Positions 1 to 10,696 of a stretch of 64,000 nt of DNA are shown here, piece by piece (the first letter of the stretch is position 1; each line of letters opens with the position of its first letter). This DNA is from Candidatus Photodesmus blepharonis (GTDB taxonomy: Bacteria > Pseudomonadota > Gammaproteobacteria > Enterobacterales > Vibrionaceae): assembly GCF_000731795.2 (NCBI RefSeq), contig NZ_JGVK01000022.1:1-64000 (forward strand). The letters are read 5' to 3'. A program made the position numbers and the translations under genes. The notes beneath the pieces were generated by a model. It saw nothing but the letters and a program-made list of their open reading frames with translations, was not told the origin of the DNA and did no database searches.

Positions 1-28
1 GCGGGTTCGAATCCCGTCCACTCCGCCA
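1..28 (+). tRNA. 3' end of a tRNA, probably tRNA-Asp (5' part outside window)
   Basis: The first 28 bases form a T arm (GCGGG, loop TTCGAAT, CCCGT), the 3' acceptor strand CCACTCC, a discriminator G and an encoded CCA. The T arm and discriminator match vibrio and E. coli tRNA-Asp as I remember them. The anticodon lies before the window, so the identity is an inference. No clear terminator follows before the convergent gene that ends at 66. Confidence 0.75.
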
Positions 29-65
29 CTTTACTTGTGAACGGGCTTCTCTTATTCTTATTCCT

Positions 66-1124
66 CTAATGAGATATTGTGAAGTAGAAATCGATTTCTT
101 CATCTGTTTTCACTGAGCTGTTTGTGCTTGTCTTTTGTTTCGTTTTTTTTCCTTTTATACTTTCCATACGCAGCACTTCTTCTTCAAAATTTTTTTTTGT
201 AGCAAGTAGATGAATATTGAAAATTACTGATGATCCATGAATTTTGAGAATATCTACCGATTCGACTGAGATGAGATTTTTTAATCTATTTTCAAGTTGA
301 AAAAAAGTTGACATATTATCAACCATGGTGAATTGTGCTTTTAATGTTTTTGATGACTTGACTTTAGCAATCACTGAGTTTTTTTTTGCGTAGTAGTTGC
401 TTAATTGGTCAATTATCTCCTCAGGACCCTTGTTACCAGAACTATTGCCGCTTATTGGCACTTTATATTTTGATATAAACGGTGGTTTTTGATCATATAA
501 AATCCAACGAAAGTTATCATTTTGTGCATAAATAACAAGAACTGCATCTGTTAAGTAACGTTTGCTAGCCTTATTTAATAGTTTAGTAGAGCCACTCCAT
601 AAATCGGCAACTGTAATATTATTTACATCTTCAAAATCCCCAATAGGAAAAGTTATTGGCAAGCCACGTTTTTTAGCATTGTATTTAATGGTATTTAATA
701 TTACCGTATCCGAATGATCCCAGGAGATAGCATGATTATGCTTTGATTTTTCAATCAACCAAATTAATAAGTTTGTACGATTTTCTTTCCAGAATGGCAG
801 TTCTGCTTCGCTTAGTATCGAACGAATATTTGGAGGGCTGAAGTCCATTTTGATAGTTTTATTACCATTTGTTTGAGAATAGCTAATTTGTGTGAGATAT
901 TGAGACGATTGATCAAGTGCTTTTTTAATAACATCGTTATAAATAGCTTTTTTATCTCCAGAAGAGCGGATGATAACCTCTTTCATACCGCTGATTCGAG
1001 CTTTAAGATCAGCGTTTTCTTGTTCTGGATAGATGTTAATTTCTGAATGGTACAAGTCAATCTTTGTTAGTGCGTGAGCTGGAAGAGCTACACTCCCTAG
1101 CAATAACAAAGCGAAGTTGAGCAT
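66..1124 (-). CDS. Secreted DUF2066 family protein
   Basis: A 352-residue protein of unknown function. The N-terminus (MLNFALLLLGSVALPAHA) is a typical signal peptide with cleavage likely after AHA. The body resembles the DUF2066 family of vibrios and other gammaproteobacteria: an N-terminal part with the pattern ...VIIRSSGDKKAI..., then a hydrophobic stretch with ELPFWKENRTNLLIWL, close to the family motif around LPxWxxNRP. The start ATG at 1124 follows AGGAGG four bases upstream, which is tight but strong. The protein is probably periplasmic. It stands alone between the tRNA and trkH and may have its own promoter. The family call rests on remembered pattern; no biochemical role is known to me. 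Confidence 0.7.
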   Translation of the reverse strand: MLNFALLLLGSVALPAHALTKIDLYHSEINIYPEQENADLKARISGMKEVIIRSSGDKKAIYNDVIKKALDQSSQYLTQISYSQTNGNKTIKMDFSPPNIRSILSEAELPFWKENRTNLLIWLIEKSKHNHAISWDHSDTVILNTIKYNAKKRGLPITFPIGDFEDVNNITVADLWSGSTKLLNKASKRYLTDAVLVIYAQNDNFRWILYDQKPPFISKYKVPISGNSSGNKGPEEIIDQLSNYYAKKNSVIAKVKSSKTLKAQFTMVDNMSTFFQLENRLKNLISVESVDILKIHGSSVIFNIHLLATKKNFEEEVLRMESIKGKKTKQKTSTNSSVKTDEEIDFYFTISH

Positions 1125-1206
1125 TCATCCTCCTAGATAATTTTTTACAAATTATCAGGCGGTGAGTATAAGTAACTATTAAGCGCTAAGCAATTAAAAA
1201 TAAATA

Positions 1207-1222
1207 TATCTTAGTTAAGATA
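1207..1222 (-). terminator. Possible weak terminator after trkH
   Basis: TATCTTA and TAAGATA form a 7-bp inverted repeat just downstream of the trkH stop codon. On the minus strand a T-rich stretch follows. The stem is entirely AT-rich apart from two GC pairs and the loop is minimal, so this is a weak candidate only. Confidence 0.3.
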
Positions 1223-1248
1223 GTTTGCTAGTGTACTTAATGTACTTG

Positions 1249-2694
1249 TTAATAACGCCAAAAAGCAGGAAAGAATAGGACTAGCAAAGTTAAGATTTCT
1301 AATCTTCCCATTAGCATACCCAGACTGAGAAGCCATTTGGCAGCGTCTGGTAAAGGAGCAAAATTACCTGTTGAACCAATTATTTTTCCCATTCCTGGGC
1401 CTACGTTAGCGACAGCTGTAATTGAACCCGATATGCTTGTGATAGGATCAAGTTCCATGGCACTTAAGCAGCAAGCAATAAAAATAATTGTTATGAAGAA
1501 CATTAAACCGAACGCAACAACTGAACGGGCAATGTCATCATTGACTGGACGCTGATTGTAACGTTGAACAAATACTCCTGTTGGATGAATTAGTCTCATT
1601 ATTTGTTTATTTAGCAATGTCATTGCGATTTGAAAACGGAATATTTTAATACCTCCTGATGTAGAACCAGAACAAGCACCAGTGATCATTAAAAAAGCAA
1701 ATAAGGTGCTTGGTAGAGCTCCCCATGCAGTAAAATTTTCTAGTCCAAATCCTGTTGTTGTAATCACTGAAATAATGTTGAACATGGAGACGCGGAGTGC
1801 TTCGAGTAATGGGTAATTATCGTGAAGGTTTAACCATATTGTTACTACTAAACTTGAAATTAGAAACAGATATATGAAACCAAGTACTTGCGCATCCTTA
1901 TATAGTGTTGAAGGCTTTCGTTTACGAATTGCAGTAACAAATAACAAGAAGGGTAGTCCACCTAGAAACATAAACGTAGTTCCAACCCAATGGGTACCTT
2001 TAGAGAAATGGTTCATTGATTCGTCTGAGGTTGAGTATCCACCAGTAGAGAGAGTAGTAAATGAATGGTTAATAGCATCAAATAGACTCATACCAGTCAT
2101 TAGATAACAAATTAAACATAATGTAGTTAGTACTAAGTACACTGCAACAATATTCTTTGCTACAGTTTTCGCTCGTGGACTGCTTTTATCCGACCAATCT
2201 GAGGATTCTGTTTGGAATAATTTCATACCGCCAACATTAAGCATTGGCAATATTGCTACAGCCATAACAATAAAACCAATACCACCAAGCCATTGTAAAA
2301 TAGATCGCCAGATTAAAATGCTTGGTGCCATATCATCAAGACCACTTAATACTGTAGAGCCTGTGGTGGTGATACCTGACATAGTTTCAAAATAAGCATC
2401 AGTAAAGCTAATATGATTAATGAATACGAAAGGTAGTGCTGCAAAGGCGCTAGTGATAGTCCAAACTAAGCTAGTAATAATGAACATGTCTCGAACGCTT
2501 AACTTAAATGCTGGAGTACGTCCTAACGTTAAGCAAGCAAAAGCTGCTAAATGTGTTATTAACAAAGATTGAAAAAATTCGAGAAAACCATCTTTACCTG
2601 TTATAAAAGCAACAGTTATAGGAATGTACATAAATAGAGCTAGTTTTGATAATACTAATCCAATTATGAATAGTATGGGGCGTAAATTAAGCAT
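1249..2694 (-). CDS. trkH: TrkH potassium uptake channel subunit
   Basis: This is the membrane pore of the Trk K+ uptake system, which works with the cytoplasmic regulatory ring TrkA. The 481-residue product is close to the 483 residues usual for TrkH. It has about ten hydrophobic segments and the repeated selectivity-filter loops of the Trk/Ktr superfamily, seen as TMSGITTTGSTVL, TTLSTGGYST, VITTTGFG and AVANVGPGMG. The gene lies 6 bases downstream of trkA in the same direction, as the last gene of the def-fmt-rsmB-trkA-trkH block, which is the usual gammaproteobacterial arrangement. No truncation is seen. Retaining Trk fits a need for K+ homeostasis in a marine host tissue. Confidence 0.95.
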   Translation of the reverse strand: MLNLRPILFIIGLVLSKLALFMYIPITVAFITGKDGFLEFFQSLLITHLAAFACLTLGRTPAFKLSVRDMFIITSLVWTITSAFAALPFVFINHISFTDAYFETMSGITTTGSTVLSGLDDMAPSILIWRSILQWLGGIGFIVMAVAILPMLNVGGMKLFQTESSDWSDKSSPRAKTVAKNIVAVYLVLTTLCLICYLMTGMSLFDAINHSFTTLSTGGYSTSDESMNHFSKGTHWVGTTFMFLGGLPFLLFVTAIRKRKPSTLYKDAQVLGFIYLFLISSLVVTIWLNLHDNYPLLEALRVSMFNIISVITTTGFGLENFTAWGALPSTLFAFLMITGACSGSTSGGIKIFRFQIAMTLLNKQIMRLIHPTGVFVQRYNQRPVNDDIARSVVAFGLMFFITIIFIACCLSAMELDPITSISGSITAVANVGPGMGKIIGSTGNFAPLPDAAKWLLSLGMLMGRLEILTLLVLFFPAFWRY

Positions 2695-2700
2695 ATATCT

Positions 2701-4083
2701 CTATTCTATAGAAAAAAGGGATTTTGGTTGGAACAATGCTTCAACATCAGGTATATACTTTTTGTTTACAAGGAACATAACCACATGATCATCTTGTTCG
2801 ATGACTGTTCTATCATGAGCAATTAGGACTTCTTCACCGCGAACAATTGCACCAATAGTAGTTCCTGGTGGTAACTTGATATTATGAACTGCGCGATTCA
2901 CAACTTTTGATGTGCTTTTATCACCGTGTGCAATTGCTTCTATTGCTTCTGCTGCACCACGACGTAGAGAAGAAACATTAACAATATCAGCGCGACGAAC
3001 ATGAGTTAGTAATGCGGAAATAGTGGCTTGCTGGGGAGAGATTGCGATATCAATAACGCCACCTTGTACTAAGTCTATATAAGCGTTGCGTTGGATTAGT
3101 ACCATTACTTTTTTTGCTCCCATACGTTTTGCCAGCATCGCTGACATAATGTTAGTTTCATCTTCGTTGGTTACAGCAACAAAAACATCTACTTGGTCAA
3201 TGTTTTCTTCAGTTAGCAGTGTCTGATCAGCAGCGTCACCACAAAATATAATAGTGTTTTCTAATTCTTCAGATAATTTTTCAGCTCGTTGGTATCTGCG
3301 TTCAATCAATTTTACGCTGTAATTTTGTTCAAGACGCTTTGCTAAGCCGGCTCCGATGTTTCCACCTCCTACAATCATAATGCGATGGTATGGTTGTTCG
3401 AGTCGTTGAAGTTCACTCATAACCGATCGGATATGGTTGCTGGCTGCGATAAAAAATACCTCATCGTCAGCTTCAATAATAGTAGTACCTTGTGGCCTAA
3501 TCGGACGGCCTTGACGAAAAATAGCAGCGACTCGAGTGTCAATATGTGGCATGTGTTTACGCAATTCAGAAAGTGCATGCCCTACTAGAGGACCACCATA
3601 GTATGCTTTTACAGCTACGAGGCTGACTTTTTGTTCTGCAAAACTAGCAACTTGTAGTGATCCTGGATATTGAATTAAACGCTCAATGTAGCTGGTGACC
3701 AGTTCTTCAGGAGAAATTAGGTGATCAATTGGAATTGTACCCAGTTTAAATAAGGATTCTTTTTCAGAGAGATACGCTGGAGAACGGATACGTGCAATTC
3801 GGTTTGGTGTCTTAAATAGAGAGAAAGCTATTTGACATGCCATCATATTAGTTTCATCCATATTTGTTACCGCAACTAACATGTCTGCATCTTGTGCACC
3901 AGCTTCGCGAAGTACGTATGGGTGACTTGCGCAACCGTTTACAACACGTAGATCATATTTGTCTTGCAGCTCATGCAAGCGGTTTCCATTTTTGTCGACA
4001 ATGGTAATGTCGTTGTTTTCACCAACTAAATTTTCCGCTAATGTACCGCCGACTTGACCTGCGCCAAGAATGATAATTTTCAT
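2701..4083 (-). CDS. trkA: TrkA, NAD-binding regulatory subunit of the Trk potassium system
   Basis: A cytoplasmic peripheral protein that gates TrkH in response to nucleotides. The 460-residue product is the usual length. It holds two RCK modules in tandem: one Rossmann glycine motif at the N-terminus ([16 protein letters not shown]) with the acidic residue of IVDKN, and a second near residue 235 ([17 protein letters not shown]). Each is followed by a TrkA-C domain. The start ATG at 4083 gives the expected [12 protein letters not shown]. trkA lies 12 bases after rsmB and 6 before trkH, so the three are probably co-transcribed. Confidence 0.96.
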   Translation of the reverse strand: MKIIILGAGQVGGTLAENLVGENNDITIVDKNGNRLHELQDKYDLRVVNGCASHPYVLREAGAQDADMLVAVTNMDETNMMACQIAFSLFKTPNRIARIRSPAYLSEKESLFKLGTIPIDHLISPEELVTSYIERLIQYPGSLQVASFAEQKVSLVAVKAYYGGPLVGHALSELRKHMPHIDTRVAAIFRQGRPIRPQGTTIIEADDEVFFIAASNHIRSVMSELQRLEQPYHRIMIVGGGNIGAGLAKRLEQNYSVKLIERRYQRAEKLSEELENTIIFCGDAADQTLLTEENIDQVDVFVAVTNEDETNIMSAMLAKRMGAKKVMVLIQRNAYIDLVQGGVIDIAISPQQATISALLTHVRRADIVNVSSLRRGAAEAIEAIAHGDKSTSKVVNRAVHNIKLPPGTTIGAIVRGEEVLIAHDRTVIEQDDHVVMFLVNKKYIPDVEALFQPKSLFSIE

Positions 4084-4095
4084 ACCATAACTCTT

Positions 4096-5379
4096 TTAGG
4101 ATGCTTGTTTTTTTAGTACTGCGTAGTAAAAACCGTCCATGTCCTCTTCACCTGGAAGGATTTGACGACCATAGCCATTGGATTCATAATTTGTTAGGAT
4201 CACATCTTCAACGCGATCTAAAAAAGCCTCTACTTGTAGTTCATTTTCTTGTGGGACGATAGAACAAGTTGCGTATACCATGGTACCGCCTGGCTTGAGC
4301 TGTTTCCACATTACATCCATAATTTCTCTTTGCAGTTTAGCAAAAGCACTGATATCGCTTACTTGACGTAACCATTTGATATCTGGATGACGGCGAATGA
4401 TGCCAGTCGATGAACATGGTAGATCAAGCAGAATTCGATCAAATTTGTTACCTTTCCACCATTTGTTCGGATAACGGGCGTCATTACAAATTACATTTGC
4501 TTTGAGTTTTAATCGATTAAGATTTTCGTGCAAACGCTTCAAACGTGTGGGATTACTGTCGATTGCCACTACTTTAGTATTTTTCGTATGTTCCAAAATG
4601 TGTGTAGTTTTTCCACCGGGCGCAGCGCAACAGTCTAAGATTAACTCTCCATCTTGCGGTTTCAGGTAATTAATTGACAATTGGGCTGCTGCATCTTGGA
4701 TTGATACCCAACCTTCTTTGAAACCTGGAATTAATGTCACGTTACATGGAGATGTTAATTTTATTGCGTCGGGCGCTTGAGTATGTAAAGTATGTGCAAT
4801 GTTATTATTACGTAGTAGCCGTGAGTATTCATTACGTGTGTGGTGCTTCTTATTTACACGTAACCACATTGGTGCTCTGCTGTTGTTTGCGTTAATAACG
4901 CTTAACCATCTTTCTGGGTAGTTTGTTTGCAGCATTTTTAATATCCAACTCGGATGATTATGTTTCTCTACATTGCTGCTTGGAGAGATCTCATTAAGTT
5001 TTTTTTGATTACGTAAATAATTACGTAGTACTGCATTGATTAGTCCGCTTAAATCTACTTTTCCGAAGGTTTTAGCGCTTTCCACTGTTTCAGAAACAGA
5101 GGCATATAATGGAATTCGCATAAAGCGTAACTGATAAATACCAACTAAAATAAGATAATGAAATATCCGTTTTTTACCTTTTAAAGGAACATTTATTAAT
5201 TTGCTAGAGATTGATTCTAGTCGAGACAAATGACGTAGTACACCATAGCAAATTTCTTGTAAGAGGGGATGCTCTTTTAGAGGGATTTTTCTTTTAGCTA
5301 CACGCATAGTTTGAGACAGTAAGTTTTTTTTATCAATTACTTGCAAAAGTAGCTCTGCAGATAAAGCGCGGATATTCAT
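4096..5379 (-). CDS. rsmB: 16S rRNA m5C967 methyltransferase RsmB (Sun/Fmu)
   Basis: Methylates C967 of 16S rRNA using S-adenosylmethionine. An N-terminal NusB-like RNA-binding domain (about residues 1-140) precedes the methyltransferase domain. Visible motifs are [12 protein letters not shown] (SAM binding), DLPCSSTG (motif IV cysteine) and [12 protein letters not shown] (catalytic cysteine). I place the start at the ATG at 5379 ([11 protein letters not shown]) because GAAGG lies eight bases upstream and vibrio RsmB begins the same way. An in-frame TTG at 5394 would add five residues but would bury that ribosome site. The motif-IV LP in place of the common AP is a mild substitution. It lies between fmt and trkA as usual. 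Confidence 0.95.
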   Translation of the reverse strand: MNIRALSAELLLQVIDKKNLLSQTMRVAKRKIPLKEHPLLQEICYGVLRHLSRLESISSKLINVPLKGKKRIFHYLILVGIYQLRFMRIPLYASVSETVESAKTFGKVDLSGLINAVLRNYLRNQKKLNEISPSSNVEKHNHPSWILKMLQTNYPERWLSVINANNSRAPMWLRVNKKHHTRNEYSRLLRNNNIAHTLHTQAPDAIKLTSPCNVTLIPGFKEGWVSIQDAAAQLSINYLKPQDGELILDCCAAPGGKTTHILEHTKNTKVVAIDSNPTRLKRLHENLNRLKLKANVICNDARYPNKWWKGNKFDRILLDLPCSSTGIIRRHPDIKWLRQVSDISAFAKLQREIMDVMWKQLKPGGTMVYATCSIVPQENELQVEAFLDRVEDVILTNYESNGYGRQILPGEEDMDGFYYAVLKKQAS

Positions 5380-5423
5380 GGTAGAAACCTTCAAAAATAT
5401 GAGTCAAGTTTTAGTAAAATTAT

Positions 5424-6371
5424 TTAATCTAATTTAGTTCCAATTTTTAACCAATTTGCTTGGGTATTGAGAATATCTTGTACTAGCGCGATTTTTTTTC
5501 CAGGTACTTGCAATGATTCAAGTATTAAGATGCCATCGCCCGTTGCAACATAAATTCCAGTTTTATCCATTTGAATGATCGTACCGGCCGATTCTTTTGA
5601 ATTTACTTCAGAAACGCTACTTTTCCACACTTTAATATTATTATTGCCAGTTCGAAAGTAGCTTATTGGCCAAGGGTTAAAAGCGCGAATAGACCGTTCA
5701 ATATATTTTGCACTGTGTTTCCAATTAATTCTGGCCTCTTCTTTTTTTAGCTTTTTAGCATAGCTAGCAAATTCATGATTTTGTTTTTGAGTGATCACAG
5801 TATTATTGGCAATGTTTTTTAAACAGCTAATTAAAATCTTTGAACCTAGTTTTGCTAATTTTTCACACATGGATGCAGTAGTATCATTTGATTTAATAGG
5901 TAAACTTGCAACCTTCAGAATATCACCAGCATCTAATTTAACACTCATTCGTATTATTGTTATACCAGTTTTATTATCACCTGCTAGAATTGAACGTTGA
6001 ATTGGTGCAGCACCACGCCATAAAGGTAAAATAGATCCATGAACATTAATGCAACCGAACTTTGGTATATTTATTATTGCTTTAGGAAGCAATAGACCAT
6101 ACGCTACCACGACCATTAAATCGGCATTTAGATCCATCAATTGCTGTTTTGAACAGTCTGAATTGAAATTTTCTGGTTGATAGATAGGAATGTCATGTTT
6201 TAATGCCATATTTTTAATTGGACTCGAAGTAAGTTTTTTACCACGGCCTGCTAGGCGATCTGGTCGAGTATATATCGCAACAACTTTATGTTCTGAAGAC
6301 AACAGTGTCATTAAATGGTATACGGCAAAATTTGGGGTTCCTGCAAAAATAATTCTTAATGACTGATTCAA
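5424..6371 (-). CDS. fmt: Methionyl-tRNA formyltransferase
   Basis: Formylates initiator Met-tRNA with 10-formyl-tetrahydrofolate. The 315-residue product has the normal length, with an N-terminal Rossmann domain ([14 protein letters not shown]) and a C-terminal OB-like domain. The catalytic Asn, His and Asp are visible in [20 protein letters not shown] and [14 protein letters not shown] replaces the more usual HASLLP, a conservative change. The start is TTG at 6371, supported by GAAGGAAG upstream and by alignment of [13 protein letters not shown] with the E. coli N-terminus. fmt follows def, which removes the formyl group later, so the pair keeps formylated initiation intact. Confidence 0.96.
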   Translation of the reverse strand: MNQSLRIIFAGTPNFAVYHLMTLLSSEHKVVAIYTRPDRLAGRGKKLTSSPIKNMALKHDIPIYQPENFNSDCSKQQLMDLNADLMVVVAYGLLLPKAIINIPKFGCINVHGSILPLWRGAAPIQRSILAGDNKTGITIIRMSVKLDAGDILKVASLPIKSNDTTASMCEKLAKLGSKILISCLKNIANNTVITQKQNHEFASYAKKLKKEEARINWKHSAKYIERSIRAFNPWPISYFRTGNNNIKVWKSSVSEVNSKESAGTIIQMDKTGIYVATGDGILILESLQVPGKKIALVQDILNTQANWLKIGTKLD

Positions 6372-6436
6372 AGAGAGCTTCCTTCTATAATGTGTTGGCT
6401 TATTTATGTTGATGAAAAATGGCTGTAAATCTTTTT

Positions 6437-6952
6437 TTATTTTAATTGTCTCTCATTGTATCGCTTAATTTTAGTTAATTTATCTCGGATGCGTTTACGT
6501 TTTAGAGGAGAAAGATAATCTATAAATAATTTTCCTTCTAAATGATCTAGTTCGTGTTGAACACAAATCGCTAATAAACCGTGAGCTTCGAAGGTTAGCT
6601 TTTTGCTATCACGATCAAGAGCTTCAACTATAATTTCAGTTGCACGTGATACTGAAGAATATACGTTAGGAATTGACAGGCATCCCTCTTCGATATTGCT
6701 TTTTCCACGTTTTTCTAGGATTTTAGGGTTTATGAGTGTGATTGGATTATTATATTTTTCTGAAATATCAATAACGATGACACGTTTGTGATAGTTTACT
6801 TGTGTTGCTGCAAGGCCCACACCTCTTTGGCTATGCATGGTTTCGATCATATCATCAATGAGTGTTTGGACCTCTGGAGTGATTTTTTCAATTTTTTTTG
6901 CGATGATACGAAGACGATCATCTGGAAATGTTAATATTTTTAGTATAGACAT
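6437..6952 (-). CDS. def: Peptide deformylase
   Basis: Removes the formyl group from nascent proteins. All three metal and active-site motifs are present: [17 protein letters not shown] (metal-binding Cys) and HELDHLEG (two metal-binding His and the catalytic Glu). I choose the ATG at 6952 ([14 protein letters not shown]), which matches vibrio Def. An in-frame ATG at 6958 would add only MH. No strong ribosome site lies before either. The product is about 171 residues, the normal length. It is the first gene of the block running leftwards to trkH, so the promoter should lie in the gap to its right, which holds a 17-base perfect palindrome. Confidence 0.96.
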   Translation of the reverse strand: MSILKILTFPDDRLRIIAKKIEKITPEVQTLIDDMIETMHSQRGVGLAATQVNYHKRVIVIDISEKYNNPITLINPKILEKRGKSNIEEGCLSIPNVYSSVSRATEIIVEALDRDSKKLTFEAHGLLAICVQHELDHLEGKLFIDYLSPLKRKRIRDKLTKIKRYNERQLK

Positions 6953-7463
6953 ATGCACTTAGAATTTTGAATTAATTTGAAGTTCAGTTAGCTTTATTGT
7001 CTAGATTCTAGACAGTTTATGGTCTAAATGACAGTATCCTCGTATTATTTCTATCCGTATCTCTTACTATTAAATATATTGGAAGGAAATTTTTGGTGCT
7101 TAAGTTTGATTAATTCTATCTATAAGGTTTTGTTTTTCCACGTAATAAGAGAAGGATATTTTTTAGATGAAATCTATATTTTGGTAGATTTGTTCATATC
7201 AAATGAAAAATTGGTTTTTCTGATTTTTTTTACGTTAGCAGAACAGCTTTTAAAAAAGCAATTGGAGATATGTAAAAATAGTGAGTTATTGCTAGTTTCT
7301 TAACTCTTAGTTAACTTAGAATGTAGAGGTTATACCAGTTGATGATTTCATAAATAAAAACAGAATATACTCATGTATGGACTCATTATAGTTCTGAAAA
7401 ATGAAATTTTCAGAGTATGTTATTATTTACGGCGGCTATATTTGCAAGGGGAGGAGCTAAGCT
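6953..7463. other. Gap between def and smg where vibrios carry lysM and dprA
   Basis: About 510 bases with no supported gene. In vibrios a LysM-domain gene and dprA normally lie here in the plus direction. A 91-codon reading frame at 7028-7303 has a protein of mainly Phe, Leu, Ile and Tyr, no ribosome site and no motif of DprA or LysM, so I treat it as chance or the last trace of a lost gene. The interval should hold the leftward promoter of def and the rightward promoter of smg. Confidence 0.6.
6998..7014. promoter_or_regulatory. 17-base perfect palindrome upstream of def (possible operator)
   Basis: TGTCTAGATTCTAGACA is two perfect 8-base arms around a single T. It lies 46 bases before the def start. 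A one-base loop does not suit an RNA hairpin, so a protein-binding site is more plausible. The cognate regulator is unknown and it could be chance in AT-rich DNA. Confidence 0.3.
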
Positions 7464-7937
7464 ATGATGGACATACTGATGTATTTATTCGAAACTTATA
7501 TACATAGCGATGTTGAGTTGCGAGTGGAGCAGGATGAGTTAGAAGATGAGTTGCTTCGGGCTGGCTTCCATAAAAAAGACATCTTTAAAGTTCTAAATTG
7601 GTTGGAAGAGTTAGCAGCATTACGACAAAATGATGCATATTCTACTATTTCAACTAGTGCAGCGACTTCAATCCGAGTTTATACTCGTGAAGAGATGAAA
7701 AGGATTGATTTAGAGGGCCGTGGTTTTCTTTTATTTCTTGAGCAAGTAAAAGTTCTGACTACTGAGACTCGTGAAATGGTTATTGATCGAGTAATGGGAT
7801 TAGAAACCAATGAATTTGAGTTAGATGATTTAAAATGGATTATCCTTATGGTACTGTTTAATGTGCCAGGAAACGAGCGTGCCTATACATTGATGGAAGA
7901 ATTGTTGTACTCGAAAGAGAAGGGTATTCTTCATTAG
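7464..7937 (+). CDS. smg: Smg family protein (DUF494)
   Basis: A conserved cytoplasmic protein of uncertain function, usually found beside dprA. The 157-residue length equals that of E. coli Smg, and long stretches are shared, for example [21 protein letters not shown] and [14 protein letters not shown] near the C-terminus. The start ATG at 7464 follows GGGGAGGAG. The usual upstream partner dprA and the usual downstream topoisomerase-like zinc-finger gene are both missing; purH follows in the opposite direction. Its retention alone suggests a role separate from DNA uptake, though that is an inference. Confidence 0.93.
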   Translation: MMDILMYLFETYIHSDVELRVEQDELEDELLRAGFHKKDIFKVLNWLEELAALRQNDAYSTISTSAATSIRVYTREEMKRIDLEGRGFLLFLEQVKVLTTETREMVIDRVMGLETNEFELDDLKWIILMVLFNVPGNERAYTLMEELLYSKEKGILH

Positions 7938-8139
7938 GAGCCTTTAGCTTATTGATCTAGATAATTGCACATGAAAAACAGATCAATATTTATGCAGTGT
8001 GGTATTTTTAAAAAATTTGGGGTATTAGACTTTAAAAGATCGTATTTTCCCTCACATTTATAATTAAAGAAGCTTTATCTGTATTCATCTTCGTTGTGGA
8101 GGGGCTACATCTCAATGATTGAATTTTTTGTTAAATATT

Positions 8140-9729
8140 TTAATGGAGGAAATGACGTACACCAGTAAAAATCATAGTCATTTTATGTTCATTAGCTGCT
8201 GCAATAACTTCATTATCGCGTATTGATCCGCCTGGTTGAACAATGCATTTGACACCAAAGCGTGCAGCTATATCGATGCCATCGCGAAATGGAAAAAAGG
8301 CGTCTGATGCCATTGTGGAACCTTCTAGTTTTAAATTTGCTTCGGAAGCTTTCATGCCGGCAATTTTAGCTGCATCAATACGACTCATTTGTCCGGCTCC
8401 TATTCCAATAGTCATGCAACCTCTTGAGTATACAATCGCGTTGGATTTGACGTATTTTACGACTTTCCAGCAGAACAGAGCACTTTCTAACTCTCTCTCT
8501 GTTGCCTGACGTTTAGAAACTACTTTAAGATCATTAATTGAGATCGTACTTTGATCATGATCTTGGATTAATAAACCACCTTTGACGCATTTCATATCAA
8601 AACCAGTAGTTTTACTTGATTGTTCACCACACTGAAGTAGACGAATGTTTTTCTTTTCTGAAGCAACCTCAACTGCTCCGGACGAAACAGAGGGGGCGAT
8701 AATGACTTCAACAAATTGATTCTTAATAATAGTTGCTACAGTTATTGCGTCTAATTTTCGGTTGAAGGCAATGACAGCACCAAACGCAGATATTGGATCT
8801 GTTTGATAGGCGCGTTTGTAGGCTATGAGTATATTTTTGCCTAACGCTACACCACATGGATTAGTATGTTTTACGATTACACATGCCGGTTCGCTGAATT
8901 CTTGGACACATTCAAGTGCTGCGTTAATATCAGTAATGTTATTATAAGAAAGTGATTTTCCTTGGATTTGAAGTGCAGTGGATACAGATCCGTCTTCAGA
9001 GTTTCTGTTAACATAAAAAGCAGCCGCTTGGTGGCTATTTTCACCGTAACGCATATCCTGCTTTTTTTCGAACTGTTGTTTAAGAATACGAGGAAATTTA
9101 GATTTTTTACTCATTTCACATTTATCTCTAGACTCAATTTTGAGGTTGAGATAGTCAGAAATTATCCTATCATAAACAGCTATATACTCAAACGCTGTAA
9201 CGGCAAGAGCGAAACGTGTTTCAGAGGTTAGAGAAGCGTTGTTTTCATCCATTTCAGATATAATACGATCATAATCCTGAGTATTAATAATGATGGCTAC
9301 TTTTTTATAATTTTTAGCCGCGGAACGAATCATAGCTTGGCCACCAATATCAATATTTTTTATTGCATCAATTAGCGTACAGTCATTTTTAGCTATAGTA
9401 TTTGCAAATGGATAGAGGTTAACAACAACCATATCAATAGGTTCTATATTGTACATTTCCATTATATCATCATCTTGGCCAGGACGACCTAATATACCGC
9501 CATGGATTTTAGGGTGAAGTGTTTTAACACATCCATCCATCATTTCTGGGAAATTGGTATAATCTGAAACTTCAGTTATAGAAATTCCATTATTAGCGAG
9601 TAATTGCGCAGTACCACTTGTGGATAATATCCTTATGCCACGTTCAATGAGATTTTGTGCGAACTCAACGATACCAGTTTTGTCTGATACGCTAATTAAA
9701 GCGTGTTGAATGGGATGAATATCACTCAT
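8140..9729 (-). CDS. purH: Bifunctional AICAR formyltransferase / IMP cyclohydrolase
   Basis: Catalyses the last two steps of IMP synthesis. The 529-residue product is full length. The N-terminal IMP cyclohydrolase domain (about 1-200) starts [21 protein letters not shown] and has [12 protein letters not shown]. The C-terminal AICAR formyltransferase domain carries [12 protein letters not shown] and the family ending [11 protein letters not shown]...QPGGSIRD...[11 protein letters not shown]. The ATG at 9729 follows a GGAG. In vibrios purD usually follows purH; here smg follows instead, with no purD in the window. I saw no PurR box in the upstream gap. Confidence 0.97.
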   Translation of the reverse strand: MSDIHPIQHALISVSDKTGIVEFAQNLIERGIRILSTSGTAQLLANNGISITEVSDYTNFPEMMDGCVKTLHPKIHGGILGRPGQDDDIMEMYNIEPIDMVVVNLYPFANTIAKNDCTLIDAIKNIDIGGQAMIRSAAKNYKKVAIIINTQDYDRIISEMDENNASLTSETRFALAVTAFEYIAVYDRIISDYLNLKIESRDKCEMSKKSKFPRILKQQFEKKQDMRYGENSHQAAAFYVNRNSEDGSVSTALQIQGKSLSYNNITDINAALECVQEFSEPACVIVKHTNPCGVALGKNILIAYKRAYQTDPISAFGAVIAFNRKLDAITVATIIKNQFVEVIIAPSVSSGAVEVASEKKNIRLLQCGEQSSKTTGFDMKCVKGGLLIQDHDQSTISINDLKVVSKRQATERELESALFCWKVVKYVKSNAIVYSRGCMTIGIGAGQMSRIDAAKIAGMKASEANLKLEGSTMASDAFFPFRDGIDIAARFGVKCIVQPGGSIRDNEVIAAANEHKMTMIFTGVRHFLH

Positions 9730-10196
9730 GTTGCTTTTCGCTCTCCTTTAAAACGCAGTGCTAGACTCAGCAAAAATATCTGCACTAAACCAACCTATTT
9801 AAACTAGGTATTTCTTATTAGCGCATTATAATTTATTTTAAAATAAAAGTCTTATGCGATCATCATTAATTTAATTTTCCACACACTAATTTTAACCTAA
9901 GGTTTTAATAAAGTGTAATATCCGTATTATTAAAGACATGCGATTGTTTAATAATATGTCATGATTTAACAAATATGAATCTGAAATTGAATAGCCTCTT
10001 TAATTTTTAGATGTTGTTGCGTGGTGAGTTCAGAGAAATCAAATTTGTGTAGCAGTTATTATGGATATGAATTATGGTATGCTGCGCAAAAGAACTGGAT
10101 AAGGAATAATAATGAGTTAAATTGATTGCCATGCAATAAAAACACTCATAATTTATTTCTGAAATCCGAAATTTAATATAGAGAGATGCCTGTGTT
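9730..10196. other. Divergent promoter region between purH and aroQ
   Basis: A 467-base AT-rich gap with no supported gene. It must contain the leftward purH promoter and the rightward aroQ-accBC promoter. TATTAAA and TTTAATA near 9928-9953 form a short inverted repeat, and TATGCT near 10079 is a possible -10 for aroQ. None of these is strong. Confidence 0.5.
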
Positions 10197-10646
10197 ATGT
10201 TTTCAAAGTTGCGCGTTTTAATAATTAATGGACCTAATCTTAATCTTTTAGGTTTACGGGAATCGATCTATTATGGTTTTCAACCACTAGCGCAAATTAT
10301 TGATGGATTGCAAAAGCAGGCTAAAGAGGAACAGGTTGAGTTAGAATGTTTACAGCTAAATCGTGAATATGAATTGGTAGAAGCTGTTCATAATGCTTTA
10401 GGGAAAATAAGCTTTATTATTATAAATCCAGCAGCCTTCACTCACACTAGTGTGGTGTTGCGTGACGCTCTACTCGGTGTAGAGATTCCATTTATTGAAG
10501 TACATTTATCTAATATTTATGCACGTGAGCCATTTCGACATCGCTCTTATTTATCTGATAAGGCTCAAGGAGTGATCTGTGGTTTTGGTTCACAAGGTTA
10601 TCAATTTGCTCTTTCTGCTGCTATTACGTATTTGCGATCAAAATAA
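10197..10646 (+). CDS. aroQ: Type II 3-dehydroquinate dehydratase
   Basis: Dehydrates 3-dehydroquinate in the shikimate pathway. The 149-residue product has the family length and its motifs: NGPNLNLLG, the Arg and catalytic Tyr of [28 protein letters not shown] and FRHRS. Two positions that are nearly constant in vibrio AroQ differ. The Pro of REP is Ser (RES), and the Ser of LQSN is Leu (LQLN). Catalytic Asn, Tyr, Arg, Glu and His are kept, so activity is likely. It precedes accB by 50 bases, the usual aroQ-accB-accC arrangement. The start at 10197 is the only good ATG. Confidence 0.95.
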   Translation: MFSKLRVLIINGPNLNLLGLRESIYYGFQPLAQIIDGLQKQAKEEQVELECLQLNREYELVEAVHNALGKISFIIINPAAFTHTSVVLRDALLGVEIPFIEVHLSNIYAREPFRHRSYLSDKAQGVICGFGSQGYQFALSAAITYLRSK

Positions 10647-10696
10647 TCATTATGCTTAACCTGCAGAACTACACTATAAAATAGAAAGAGAAAAAA

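Noticed and set aside
7028-7303. 91-codon open frame between def and smg
   Set aside because: No ribosome site, composition of chance AT-rich translation, and no DprA or LysM motif.
9730-10196. PurR operator before purH
   Set aside because: No ACGCAAAC-GTTTGCGT-like palindrome; ACGCAGTG at the left end matches only a few bases.
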